A stretch of 64,000 bases of DNA from Halichondria panicea (GCF_963675165.1 NC_087377.1:1823501-1887500), one strand, 5' to 3'. Counted from the first letter of the stretch, positions 33,630 through 45,787 are shown. The notes: generated by a model not told the origin, from the letters alone. Translations and numbers: made by a program.

Positions 33630-34713
33630 AGTGAGGTCGTTATAATTATTTGTATATTAATAATTGGTATTGGTAGACATATAGCGAAAAAATGTTTAGA
33701 GATAAATTGCAAATTTGCTATACCATAAATGTTATAATTATTATTATAATAATAAGATCAGGGAGAGCAAGGGTGATGCTGCCAAACTCAGATATTAATT
33801 TTGAAAAGAGTAAATTATACTGTCAGAAATGTGCTTGCTTGCATATAGCACAGCGGGCAGTGAAGAAATATTTCTTTTTACAAGAATAAAGATCTATTAA
33901 TTATAAATTATCACTCTACTCAAGAGGTGAAGTATTTACCCTAGTTCATTATGATGCCAAATTTAAAAGCTCTTTACTGTGTACACTTTATACTATAGAC
34001 AGTTTAAAAGAGACGCGTTCACAGGGTGGAAGAATTTATGCAGGCAAGTAACTCAGAGGCTGCAACTTACAGAGCTCTTGTGAAACTAATCCAGATTATA
34101 AAAAACAATTATTGTACTATAATTATAATTATACATTCAATCGTATGCTCGAATTTCGATTGATATACGAACGAGTAAATATGACATTGCTAGTAAAGTG
34201 TTCAAACAGTGCCAAGAGAATGGTAACATAAATTAAGACGATCCTTTCCTTAAATTCCACTTGAGTGATGGCAATCTTCACTGATTCTCTCAACAACCAA
34301 TCTTCTGATTCAAGTTAATAACAACTCCAAAAACTAGTAAATGCAGTTAAAATGAGAACAGCTTTATTATACAACGATAAACACAAAAATGTTCCAGTTT
34401 AAAATGGTTGGCTCCAGCCATGGGTTGTAGTCAGGCACGATTTGAGATATAAAATGAGGACTGTAAAAGAAATCGTGGCAGTGGGAAGTGGCCTTCAAGA
34501 AGGGCTGAAAGCAGTGGGCAGCGGAACTCAAGAAGGCGGTTCTTGTGTCAGCCTATAGGCATGGTGATTGGTTTAGTAGTACACGTCTATTATCGTTACG
34601 TGCAGACATTGAATATGAGTAAACGAGCTGGAGAGTGCGACTATTAGCGACATTCGATTATACGTGTCTAAATAATGCAAACATTCATTTACGTGGTATA
34701 TTCGTTTTGTGAG

Positions 34714-34811
34714 ATCTTCACCAAAAAGATGGTTGTTGCGGTGCTCCAGTGCTCAGAGCGCCGCCAACCCAACAGCAAACTATATTTATGCAGGCAACAG
34801 GAAGTGTCAGC
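34714..34811 (+). pseudogene. Cys-rich zinc-ribbon-like exon, copy 2
   Basis: Same exon as 52965-53077. The acceptor reads GTGAG rather than GCAG. The coding sequence has lost about 15 bases, including the KLYC-x2-C pair (the sequence runs KLYLCRQQ), so it is probably dead. Confidence 0.4.
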
Positions 34812-34970
34812 GTAAGTATATAAGATATAAACATAAACTGTCACGTCTATAGCCAGGATTGTACTACATGTATGTACAAAATAATATACAAATGTACGGC
34901 TATAATTTTAGTCTATATAATTATAATTATTATGGTCAAACCTGCTAAACCCACATCATTGACACCTCAG

Positions 34971-35314
34971 ATCTACTTGTGGATAGCACTGATTCTGGTA
35001 GACTAGAAGAATCACGAGTACAGTTGGATGAGCTTCTGGTGGAGGATAAACTCACTGGAGTACCCCTACTAGTGTTTGCAAATAAACAAGACCTAGGGAT
35101 GGCTTTAAAAGCTGATGATGTAAGTGTACTATTCCGTTTATTCTAGCTGAGAGTAGACCTTAGTTACATGACTGATGTACCTACAAGAATTGTGTGATCA
35201 TCATTGCATGTAATTCATTCCCCACAGATCAGCAACGATATGAAGCTAACTGAGCTGACTGACAGACAATGGCAGATACAACCATGCTCGGCCAAAACTG
35301 AAGAAGGGATTGCG
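34971..35314 (+). pseudogene. ARL3-like small GTPase fragment, two exons
   Basis: Exons 34971-35119 and 35228-35314 (acceptors CACCTCAG and CCCACAG, phase 0 between them). They encode VDSTDSGRLEESRVQLDELL, then GVPLLVFANKQDLGMALKAD, and ISNDMKLTELTDRQWQIQPC, then SAKTEEG. NKQD is the G4 and CSAK the G5 guanine-binding motif of ARF/ARL GTPases, and the sequence is closest in memory to ARL3, which releases lipidated cargo in cilia. The exons for the P loop and switches (G1-G3) and the last helix are not in the window. The block is inserted inside a repeat, so it is a displaced gene piece. Confidence 0.7.
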
Positions 35315-36109
35315 GTGAGTAGGACACTTAGCCCTAGCTATCAGCGAGAATATTAGAATATTGTACCATTGAGTCTGGTTTTGGGTACCATAGAGCTGTG
35401 CCTATTGGAATTATTATACGTACTAGGTAATTGTACATGCTTTGATGTTTACTCACTGTAAAGGGTAGATGGTAAAAAGTGAGTAGTTGCTAATTTAAGT
35501 ATAATACCAGACTTAGACCAACTGCAGTACTTACAGCATGCATTTGAGAGCAGTATACATACATATACAATGTGCCATGAATAACTTTGATCTCAACATG
35601 CATGATGGGATAGACTGGGTACTCAAGAGTGTAAAGGCATCGTCTAAAAACTAATCTGCTTCCAATCATAGGCATACCCACTGAACACTTGACTTACATG
35701 TACATCATAAGTTATGTAACCTCGATAAAAATCCATGAGTTTGAGTTCTCAACTGCGCTTCAGTGTTTGCCAATCTCTACACTAACACGTTACAATGTAC
35801 AGATCCTGCCTTCTACTAGCCGTACATAATTAAGATGCATGTCTGAATCTAGTCTCATGACACACAGCAGAAAGGTTGCAAAGAATAGCAAGAATCAAAA
35901 TCACTTTGTAACTTATGTTTACTGAAGTAATACATTGTATTGTGTCATTTCTGTAAGTATACTTTAATTCAGAATAACGGCCGCGATTTGTGGGCTGGGG
36001 GCTTTAAGAATTTATAATAATAACTCCAAAAACTAGTAAATGCAGTAAAAATGAGAACACAGCTTTATTATACGACAAGCACAAAAGTGTTCCAGTTTCA
36101 AATGTATAT

Positions 36110-37000
36110 AATCAAAACCAGAAATTTTTGCATTTGGCGACAAATGAATTTCAGCTGCAATCAGTCAGAGATGAGCAGAAGTCAAGATTAAACGTCAGGG
36201 TGAGAATTTATAGTAACCATGGCAATATGCCAATTCAAAAGGTGAGGGGCGCCAAAATTAAAATTAGCACCAATGTTTTTTTTTGCTTGATTTTTAGCCA
36301 GGTTGAGCCACAGTATCGCATGAGGTCAATAATACCACACAGCACGATTATCAAATTAAAAATCACCAATAATAATTATAGATAAGAATTGCCTCTTTGT
36401 GAAATATTAGGCTCCCAAAATATAATTATGGTAGGCACTGTTTAGGAAGTTTCTACGTGATTTTGAAGTCTAAAGGGATATAGTTGTAGTATCACGAATG
36501 TCTGAATTATTTATTTATTTGCCTTTATACCATGTACTTTTAGAACAACCACCCCCGTTCAGAAAACTTCCAAGCAGCTACTACGAACTCCCCCGGTAAG
36601 TTTTAGTTTGTTGGATTGTTTAAAGGGGTCATGAGGGAAGTCGACCACAGCACTTGTCCTCCTACTGTTGCCATAAGAATGAACTGGACAATTGCTAATT
36701 AACCACACAATAGCATTGGCTTTATTGGATCTAGCATTTCCTCCATTGTTGTCCTTACAACATGGGGTTACGTTAACACACCAATGTCACTCAGTATCCT
36801 ATCTGATTTAAGACATGCAATAGTGCAAGGCGTAGCAATTTTAGACAAGTATAGGAGGGCTCAGAGGTTGGCAAGGTGCAACTCTTATTAATGTAGGCTA
36901 CCACCACGTGTGGAAATCTTTCAAAAACCGATCATCTTCAACTATAGCTCTGGTCTTCAACGTTTTCCATTTTGATGGAAAGATTATATACTAACATGCA
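36110..37000. other. No supported gene; one short exon-like segment
   Basis: 36545-36595 lies between a TACTTTTAG acceptor and a GTAAGT donor and reads NNHPRSENFQAATTNSP, but nothing joins it. The remainder is AT-rich. Confidence 0.25.
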
Positions 37001-38620
37001 GGAGGGGATTCCAGCTCTCGAACCCCCTATAGGCATTATACAGAGGATACTTTACTATCTGCAAATTCTTAATTTCAAAAGCTATATAAATGGCATCAGG
37101 CTTTCATTCTGAGAATCCATATGAAAAATGTTCCCTATAGGGGGACCCTCTCCAAACTTCCTTTATATTCAATTTACCTTCTCCCAAACAATAAAATAGA
37201 TAGAACCCTGACAGTCATACACTTTGCCCATAACACTTGTTCTGAGTGTGTACCCCATCAAAATCAATTATATAATTATGTATAAGCATTGAAACATCGA
37301 GAGCGTTTCTTCTCTATGGAATATTCTAACAATGATGAACAAACTTAGATACCTTGCAGTGGGACATTACTTTGCATGCACTAATGGACAGTGAATGGGC
37401 AAAGTGTAATATCTGTATTTATTTCACCTGATACGTACAGAGCTTAGTCGAAGGAAGAGAGACAGTCACACTACTTTCATTTCTGTCACGATCTTGATAG
37501 CATAGAAACGGGAAACGAACTTGCAAGCAACAGGCCATTATTATTTCATCAGTCTGCAGATGTGCATGAATATTCAAAGTGATAAGTGTTCAATGCTGTT
37601 ACAAAGCACTACATGCAGACACTAATTATGCACACTGTACTATCTCCACAAAACCACAAGTGACTGTGCTAAACCACAAACATAAGACAATTCCTACTTC
37701 TCACAACTGAGGGTTGTCTCAGAGTCCAGGGGAGTGCCCAGGTGGTGACCAACAGACAATAACAACAAGACATGCAGGTGTTATCCAAAACTTCATTGAA
37801 CTCCCATCATACTGTAGAGACTCTTGTTTACAAATTTCAATGGCATTGGAGTGACTACCCCTTGGGAAACAACCTAGCTCCAGTACACTCTTGCAGAGTT
37901 AAGACCTGCATGGGAGAAAAAAGAATATAATTAATTATATATTGTCACTTGAGTTAATTTAAAAGTATTACAATAATTATGCTTCATGCATGAAATTATG
38001 CTAAATAACTATATAGCTACAATCATAAGACTATAATTTTATACGGAATAATATTCCTCACTTGTCTAACATGTGCTTGCTTCCAACACTGCACTGTTCA
38101 GTCCATATATAATGATATAGAGCTTGTATTGCACCTCCACATACGCATGCAGTAGTCAGTCTCGCTGTGTTGTCACTAAGAGTTGAAATGTGAAAGACAT
38201 CTGCAAAACAACAGTGATCGTTAGCATGCAGTTTTATAGAACATACTGAATAATGTTCCTTCACTTGTATTTGACTCACTTGTTTATTTGAGTGCTTCTG
38301 TTAGTAATCTAGTGCTGTGTATCTGCTGGCACATTCAGCAGTCGGTCACATCAATCTCGCTGGTTTGTGTTGTCAATTAAGAGTTGAGACATCTGCAGAA
38401 CAGCAATAATTGTTAATAGGTTGCAGACTGAAATGTTGCAGAATGCAGAATGCCGAACAGCAACAACTCACGCTTGCTAGTTACATACATAAAATAATTA
38501 TTAGCACAAAAGTTACTATGATTATACCCACTATAGGTACACAACAATCCACTTACCAGTCGCTTAGGCTGGAAGGACAAGCCACCATGTTGGAGTTTCT
38601 CCACAGAGTTGAATTTCAAC
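37000..38620. repeat. Repeat block R3 (diverged copy of R1/R2)
   Basis: Sections match R1 in order: the phrase TTTGCCCA and the CAAAGTGTA(A/G)TATCTG stretch, the HISTLSDNT-type exons at 38155-38210 and 38345-38400, and a first-exon-like ATG at about 38590. It ends immediately before the primase exons, so it may have replaced their 5' end. Confidence 0.5.
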
Positions 38621-38704
38621 CACGAGGTTTAGTCGCAATCAATCGCACGTGCAGAAATAGTGAGCCCCACCCCCCTTCTTCTGTTTTGAGACATCAGGTT
38701 TCAG

Positions 38705-40285
38705 GCTGGAAACAGAGTTGCTGAGAATGAGATTTAGAGAATTGTTAGGGTTTTCCGAGCGAGCAGAGTTCTTTAACAGCTACAAAGATGACTTCAACTT
38801 TGATGTTGTCAGCAGGGAAGACAGTGAGGTGAGTCTATAACTATTAATTTTTAGGCAAATATAAATAAATGCTCAAATTCTTTGGCCAGCTGAAGGATGA
38901 AGAACTGAATTTCTATCGAGATAGTCCTGACAGCTTCTACATTGTACCATTTGCTGACGCCCTGGACTTGGTTCAGAGCAGACAAGTGGTCATCAAGAGT
39001 GTATAAGTTTCCATTCTGCAAGCACTGTGTGTCTGTGTGTAACCTACCGTCCCCTCAGGGCGCTGTGTACATACCCGTCAACAATGAGGAAATGATTGCT
39101 CGTTTGGTGTGCAACAAGTTAAGACAGAAGCTTTCTGAGGAACTAGTGGTAAGTAAAACACACCCCTCTCTGTACCCATCATCTACTTCATTTCTTCTTC
39201 CCCTGCAGAAGACCCGCAACCACCTACCAGTGGTGGATGATGATAAGAGGATTGCCCCCATGCTCAAGACCATCAAACATCGCTACCTTGGTGAGGACTT
39301 CTCCAGTGTGGGAGAGAATCTGCAGGGAAGCATCTCACTGGCCCAGATTGACTTCGTGAGTCTTTGTGCATGTGCTTCAGATTAGTTAAATAATTAACCA
39401 TGGCTTGCATTTTTGTGTGTACGTGTGGTTATATATAGATTCCCTATATAATTTGTGTAGGTCTTGAAGCAGTCCTTTCCTCCCTGTATGAGACCCTGCG
39501 CAAAGAACACCATCTGAGGCACTTCGGTCGTCTACAGTACGGACTGTTCCTCAAGAGCATTGGACTCACACTGGACCAAGCTATGGCCTTCTGGAGAGCA
39601 GAGTTTGTCAAGAAAATGGAACCAGAGAAGGTGTACACTATTATATAGGCACATGTTGTACATTTGATTTGGTGTTGATTTGTTTTTGTTCCCACAGTTT
39701 GAGAAGCAGTATATGCATACAATGTAAGACACAGCTATGGTAAAGAGGGCAAGAGGGCCAACTACACTCCCTACAGTTGCCTCAAAATCATTCTCTCCAA
39801 CAATCCAGGCCAAGGAGACCATCACGGTGAGCTCACCTACAATACTCTTGTACTCTCTCATATACTTGTCTATAGGGTGTCCTTTTCGTCACTGGGATGA
39901 TAGTCACATTCGACAGATGCTCACCACTCATGGAGTTTCACATAAAGGAGTCACTAACATCACCGCCTATCTGAAGGATGACCACTACCAACTAGCCTGT
40001 CAGAAATACTATGAGATCACTCATGCTGTGAGTTAATAAATCCTTCTGCTGTTTTTATTTGTTTATAATACTGGTTTGTCATTTCAGATTGAAGCTGCCC
40101 CTTTCAGTTTGGAGCACCCCTCTCAGTATTTCCGGGAGAGCCGAATGCAGCGTGGGCACACTGGTGGTAAACAAGAGACAAGACTGCCAACTGTAAAGAC
40201 TGAAGTGAAAGCAGAGGATGATTTTTGTGGAGATATATCAATTCAAGACATGCAGAACTTTGAAGAAGAAATGGACCAATTCTAG
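38705..40285 (+). CDS. PRIM2: DNA primase large subunit (PRIM2), exons 1-8 of the visible part; frame-damaged
   Basis: Eight exons (38705-38828, 38890-39000, 39059-39148, 39209-39355, 39461-39630, 39698-39826, 39876-40027, 40088-40285) give the PRIM2 order: [97 protein letters not shown]2 holds the 4Fe-4S cluster and partners PRIM1 and DNA polymerase alpha in primer synthesis. All four cluster cysteines are present. Two lesions break the frame: a 13-base loss between repeated TATGAGA right after the first cluster cysteine (near 39500), and two extra bases at about 39713. The first 130 or so residues of the usual protein are absent, and block R3 lies where they should be. Either a pseudogene or assembly errors. 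Confidence 0.85.
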
Positions 40286-40289
40286 CTAT

Positions 40290-41125
40290 ATTCTACCATC
40301 AGTTATATCCTACCACCTGTATGTATACCACATGCTCTCTAGTAGTAAACACTCTTTGATCCGCTGTGTATACGTTTTTGTGTTGCGTGTGCCACTTGCA
40401 CTTGTCATTAGCGAAAGATCAGTTCTCTGAGTCACTATACTATAATGACAAGCAGAGCAGATCCTATAATTATATAATCTACTGAGCCAATTCAGTCAGT
40501 GCTAACGTTTAAAAAAAAAAAAAGCAGTCTGGCCAGAAACTGCTTAGGGGGTAAAGTACTACTTTTTAGGGTAGCATAAGTACTACTTTTTAAGGTAGCA
40601 TAAGTACTGCTTTTTGAGGGCAGCAGCAGCATAAGTACTACTTTTAAGGTAGCATAAGTACTGCTTTCGAGGGCAGCATAAAGTACACCACACCGAGCAG
40701 TGCATACTGAGAGTTACAGAACTCCGGATAAAGTAGCGCTCTGATGGCAGATGCCAGTTTCCCGACACCCACCACCAGCTCCGGAGCCCCGTGAATAACC
40801 CAAGCGCTACTTTGGGTCACGGGAAGTAGTTTGTATAAAGTGGGCAGTGAATCTGATGGTCTGTGTCTCATAAATTAGCCGCCCTTTCTAAGTCTCCTAG
40901 CTGATTATTCACCAGAAGATGGATAATTAATTATACTTGACCTAGCCTAATTATATTATCCCTTCACGACTCACGAGTGGACATCTTGCAACACCATGGC
41001 AACCATATAGAAAATAGAGGGAGAAAGATGAAAAACGTAGTCATCACCAGAACATATAAGTAAAAGTGCTCACATTAACTGTTATTTGTTTGCATTCTAT
41101 GTTAGATAGTCGTATAATGGCTAAA
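40290..41125. other. Intergenic; short repeats of TACTACTTTT(T)AGG
   Basis: Four or five spaced repeats of a 25-base phrase (AGTACTACTTTTTAGGGTAGCA) at 40554-40680. Related phrases flank the CXC and RRM clusters at 11.05 and 59.44 kb. No gene is seen. Confidence 0.35.
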
Positions 41126-41130
41126 TGCAG

Positions 41131-41979
41131 CTAGTGATAGCCAATCAATTCAGGGTTCGTCATTCTCTTGTGGGTGTGGTCTGTCAATCCAATCACCAAT
41201 GGGCAACGGTCGCTCCCAAACACCTCCTTACGAATCACCACATCAGTTACATGAGGGAGGAGCCGCTCAGACACCACGAAATAATCCAGTCTCCTGAAGA
41301 AAAAGAAATGTGATCATATTAAACAGTAATGTACTTAATGGCCACTCTTAACCATCTATACGATATAAAAAGCCCACCTCCTACATACCTTATTTATCGG
41401 ACAGCAAAAAATAATTATTTTGGAAATTGTCCGGGTATAATTGGAACAGATTTTTATAGAGCATGTGAAGTGTTCGGAATAATTAGAACAAGCAAGCAGC
41501 TGCATGCGAGATAGCTAAGTTTAATAGAACACTGTGCGATTGAATAGTTGCACTAGCTATCTAAAACTAGCTATCTAACTGCAGCACTCTAAGTCTTACT
41601 TGCCGTCTGTGAATGTAACTCAACTTTTCAAAGTATTGTCCGGATATTTAGAACAAATGTAATATTAAAGCACTGGAGTGTCCGTTGTATTAGAACAACG
41701 AAAATTGCCCAAAAGAGAGTCCGGGGTAATTAGAAGTGTCCTATAAATTAGAAGATATACGGTAATTATAATGGACAACTCCATAATGTTTTGTGTTATA
41801 AAAATTAATGGTTCCGCTGTAGCTATACAGCTTTGCTCACACACACAATGAAATTACACTCTTTCTAGAGTAATGCAGAAGCACTCACCAGCCAGTGTTC
41901 TTGGCTCTGGCGTTGAACTGGTAAGTGTACGCTCCAGCGAGGTCGGGATACAGGTGACGGAAGGTGTCCACGAAACTCT
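41131..41979 (-). pseudogene. APE1-like AP endonuclease, last two exons only
   Basis: Exons 41889-41979 (SFVDTFRHLYPDLAGAYTYQ, then FNARAKNTG) and 41131-41293 (WRLDYFVVSERLLPHVTDVV, then EVFGSDRCPLVI, ending in TAG) join in phase 2. They match the C-terminal quarter of the ExoIII/APE1 family, which cuts DNA at abasic sites. The family's catalytic His in the GSDHCP motif is Arg here. The upstream exons with the metal-binding Glu and the Asp/Asn pair are missing. The sequence beyond 41980 is the repeat also seen at 44.93 and 46.3 kb. A truncated, probably inactive copy. The intron contains a MITE. Confidence 0.75.
41393..41762. mobile_element. MITE with GTCCGG repeats, end GAAGATATACGGTAAT
   Basis: The right end (TTAGAAGATATACGG) mirrors the solo end at 4085. 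The interior contains repeated G(T/C)CCGG phrases. It lies within the APE1-like intron. Confidence 0.45.
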
Positions 41980-42783
41980 CTAACATAATATGGAACACTA
42001 CATGCATTCACATTAATATATACATGGCCCTCACGGTTTCTGCTGATGGACCAGATGAACCTGCAGGGATGTTTGTGGCTGCTCAGGAGGTGGGGTAGAA
42101 AACAAAGGCGTCTGTAAAGGAGTGGATGACAGTGCGTGACACAAGTGTATTACAAGAAGTGTGCTTGTGCATGCAATCGTGGATATAATAATGGATGTGT
42201 ATATAATATTATATAGATTTAGCAATTGGTTAGAATCACTCTTTTTGCGTTATTAGGATCGTTGTTGGCTATTGGGTCAAAGGTAGCTACTGGCAAATGT
42301 GGTCTAATGTCAGTGAGTGGGTGTTCACAATTGAACCAGCTGGTTGGAGGGGATCTACTTGCCATCATGGTGATCATGCACCTTCTTGTGAGAGGTTCTA
42401 TATATTGTGCTCAGTACAGTGCATGCAACACAATGTAGACAGCATTTGAGTGATTTGGCTAAAATCAATTCACACACATACGTACACACAAAGACTCTAA
42501 TTAGAAATACAATTAACCAACACAAGTACATACAGTCACTACTCTTTTTTTTTTGATTTCAACCTGCAGACAAAGTGCATGCATGGTGCCAGCACATCAC
42601 ACAAAATTCTAAAAACAGGAACAAATTAAAAACTTACACTTTGTCCTTTGATCAATAATTATATATTTTTTTCCTAAGGCCATTTTGCTGAGAGTTCATT
42701 AAAAAATGTAATGAAGGCAAACCCGATACAGAAAGTATAATGGTTTACTTATACAATAATTATTGTGAGTGGATGGTACTAAC

Positions 42784-42977
42784 CCCTCCCTTCCCTTCGC
42801 CCATGGGATGTCCACCGACTGCACAACAGAGAAGTAAAGCACATGTTAATTTGTCGAACCACCATGCACTTAAAAATGACTCACGCTGGTTCCTCCAAAA
42901 CAATGGAGGGCAATTCTTATGTCCCCCTTCATGGTGCGGGGAGGGAGGCCTCCTAAGTAAATTTCTCTGGATGCTGT
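42784..42977 (-). pseudogene. RRM copy on the minus strand, acceptor destroyed
   Basis: Exon 42885-42977 is open and typical: TASREIYLGGLPPRTMKGDI, then RIALHCFGGTS and donor GTGAGT. The base before it reads CCTCACGG, so the AG acceptor of the other copies has become GG. A middle exon 42784-42818 (SVDIPWAKGREG) follows. No RNP1 exon is found downstream. Confidence 0.55.
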
Positions 42978-42989
42978 CCGTGAGGGGGT

Positions 42990-44340
42990 GGAGGAACCGG
43001 TTATATACATGTATATTCAGCTCATTATTAAATATCATCCTCCAAAATAGTAACATGCATATATATATATATACGATTCCTCGAGCATGGATATCATTGT
43101 GAATGCGTACATATATATAGTGGTTAGCTCTCTATAGATTTCTGTGTTAGAGTAGTATAGTGTCGTTGTTGGCTTTGTTCATGCGAGACAGTGACTCAAG
43201 AGTTATACACAACTCCAATGCATCTTGTCGACCTATTGATAGGCGTACTTTTTCCATTTAAAAAACTCGAGCCCCCCCCCCCCCCTATTGTGAAATTGCT
43301 TCATACACCACTGATACAGATATAGATATAGAACACGCACACATGCATGTCGATACAACATAAAACAAATCGTTTGTGCGGCTTGAATTTATACAAATAG
43401 GCAATCTTGTACTATATATAATTCGGGAATTCGAACATAACTACATATAATACATGTATGCACACACATGGTCACTCACTGAACGTTTCCTCTTAGGTGG
43501 AGGGGGAACTAGCTGACTAGCGGGAACCTGTGGAGGGAGTGCAGGGGTCAATGACATGAACTCAAGTTAAATGCTACATCCTGTGTAACGAATGGCACGC
43601 TAAATAATCGTTTTATACGGTTGGATGTGGGGCTGCAGCACCTGATAGAGAGCTCGTGGTTTGCAGTGCTGGAGACCTTCATTCTACTAGCTGCCTTTCT
43701 GGTGAGTTAGGGAGTGGGGTATAATGGATGGACCAGCACTGACACTCATAGTGTCGTTGTTGGCTACATGTTGTCATTAAGGCATAATTGTTCGGGACAC
43801 TCACGCAACGCTTCAACCGTAGGGTCAGGCCCCTAGCTAGGGCTGGTGGGTTCGGGAGTAGTGCTGCACACTTGGTGGAAGAACTAGCCTGTGAGGGAAT
43901 TGGAGGAATCACATAAACTAAATCAAGTACATGCTTCCGTACTATTGTACTTACAAACACCTAGTTATAACTGGTTCAGATGCGAGTGCATAAAAACAGC
44001 TGCTATAATTATATACTAAACAGGGCTTCACCTATATAGCCTTACGCAGCTCAGTATAATCATACAGAATGATATAGGTCTGCATACATGAAGTAGTATA
44101 GTGGTAGCTTAATCCTGTACACTTGTTATTATTTAATCTGAGCAGTATTCTCAGGAGGCAAACATTTACGAAACGAAGCCAATGCACACGAGAAAAAATA
44201 ATAGACCATGAGTAATTTTATAGACCACTATAGACCATGCACCAGAGAACAAGTGTATAATTTTGAGTTATGACAACCCTAGTGGGACCAGCACTGCATG
44301 CACACACACAACACTGAGTATTAACTATAATAACATGGAG
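42990..44340. other. CXC/RRM cluster spacer with a possible linker exon (43480-43527, minus)
   Basis: The 48-bp segment 43480-43527 has an acceptor (CCTGTGGAGG on plus) and donor GTGAGTG, and reads VPASQLVPPPPKRKRS, which resembles a nuclear localisation signal. A related segment is at 43.8 kb (LLPNPPALARGLTLRLKRC, then a donor). No other exon is supported here. Confidence 0.3.
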
Positions 44341-44350
44341 GGAGACTAAC

Positions 44351-44452
44351 CTGGTTTGAGCATCTTGTGCTGCAACAATTTGTACAGGGTGTGCCCCCCT
44401 AGGCACACACACACCCGCTACATAGTCCTTTTTTACATCTGCAGCATACCAT
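44351..44452 (-). pseudogene. CXC-motif exon with an in-frame stop
   Basis: MVCCRCKKGLCSGCVCA is followed by a TAG stop, then GGTPCTNCCSTRCSNQ up to the donor GTTAGTC. The module keeps all cysteines in one frame apart from the stop. It is preceded on the same strand by a conserved 5' stretch (TEWTRLSSTASP-type codons) that also precedes the copy at 47924. Confidence 0.6.
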
Positions 44453-44599
44453 GCTGATGTGAGGTGTATATATCAGTTTTCTGATGTGAGGTGAGGCAGT
44501 TGAAGATAGTCGAGTCCACTCTGTTTTAGTTGCTGATTGTTTAGCACCAGCACTGCCCGCTCTTTTATAGCGATTATGAGCGGAAGTGTGCCCCCTTCC

Positions 44600-44782
44600 T
44601 TTTCTCCCTCCTGGTAAGACCAGACTCTGTACAAGAGAGAAGTATAGCATAAGTTAAGTTGTCGAACCACCACCCTTAATAATGACTCACGCTGGTGCCG
44701 CCAAAACAACGGAGGGCTCCCTGATATCCCCTTTGGTGGTACGCGCAGGGAGGCCTCCCAAATAAATTTCTCTGGACGCCGT
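44600..44782 (-). pseudogene. RRM copy, one base deleted
   Basis: Exon 44691-44782 follows a proper acceptor (CCTCACAG): REIYLGGLPARTTKGDIRE, then a one-base loss (GGGAGCCCTCC for GGGAGGCCCTCC) breaks the helix. The next exon near 44600-44640 reads SLVLPGGRKGRG. Confidence 0.5.
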
Positions 44783-45460
44783 CTGTGAGGGGGTGAAGGA
44801 ACCAGTTATACAGTAGTAATATGCATATATACACACAATTCACCAAATTAACGGAGCCTCGGCTGTCAATTCCTTCGGCCCTATTGATCTGATATGCACA
44901 ATGCACATTGGCTATCAAGTATTTGACATAATACGGAACACTACATGCATTCTATACATGGCCTCACGGTTTCTGGGGTGGCTGACGAAGAGGCTGCACC
45001 TGGTGGGGTTGGAATCAAAGGTGTCAACTCTATCTGAAATCCATCAATCTGAAGACAGTTAGCTCTGCAGGCCTCCTAAATAAATGGATGTCGTCTGTAA
45101 GGGAGGAATCAGTGACACAGACTTAAGTGTATTTACAAGAAGTGTGCTTGTGCATGAATTACAATCGGCATGGATACAATTGTGAATGCGCATATAGATC
45201 TAAATTGATTAGTTCTCTCTATAGATTTCTATGTTAGAGTAGTAGTGTCGTTGTTGGCAGTTATACACAACTTCAATGCATCTTAATTGTCGACCTATAT
45301 ATTTTCACAAATACTAACTAACGGAGCCCCCATATTTCTAGGCTATAGAGATGACTTATCAACCTGCACTATGTAGGTTGATAGACGTACTAAAAAACTC
45401 GAGCACTCGACAAGCACTGCACACACACACACACACACACAATACTGAGTGAATTAACTA

Positions 45461-45647
45461 CCGTATAGCGGGTAAGTTTCGTGGGGTAAAAAATTCGTTC
45501 AACTCCAAAACGGTGAGTAAATATTTCGTTTAGTCTCGTTGCCTGCACTGCATTCCAGTAAGCCACGCCTACGTTAAAATTTCATGGAGGTCAGCCTGCC
45601 CACGAAAATAATGAATATTTACCCCACGAAAATTACCCGCTATACGG
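45461..45647. mobile_element. 187-bp MITE, ends CCGTATAGCGGGTAA, TA flanks
   Basis: Ends CCGTATAGCGGGTAAGTTTC and AAAATTACCCGCTATACGG with TA on each side. Lies between the two minus-strand CXC copies. Confidence 0.8.
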
Positions 45648-45672
45648 TATAACAACATGGATAGAGACTAAC

Positions 45673-45787
45673 CTTATTTGTGCACCTGTAGCTCTGATGC
45701 AGTTGCTGCCGGTTCTACCTTCCTGGGCACACACACACAGCTGTTGCACGACCCAGTCGTGTACTTGCAGCTGCATTTAGATGCCAT
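45673..45787 (-). pseudogene. CXC-motif exon, second half degraded
   Basis: The ATG at 45787 opens MASKCSCKYTTGSCNSCVCV, then the frame is lost. A shifted frame gives NCIRAT and CTNK before donor GTTAGTC. Confidence 0.5.

Larger units (their letters stand above)
34575..35930. repeat. Duplicated segment (paralogue of 52815-53335) interrupted at 34862-35703
   Basis: 34575-34861 matches 52815-53117, and 35704-35905 matches 53126-53330, in the same order and strand. The 842 bases between are absent from the 53 kb copy and carry the ARL3-like exons. A 90-bp repeat at 34318-34420 and 36015-36108 brackets the whole block. Confidence 0.7.

Noticed and set aside
39055-39276. Minus-strand frames across the primase exons
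   Set aside because: They are antisense to exons with unmistakable PRIM2 sequence.
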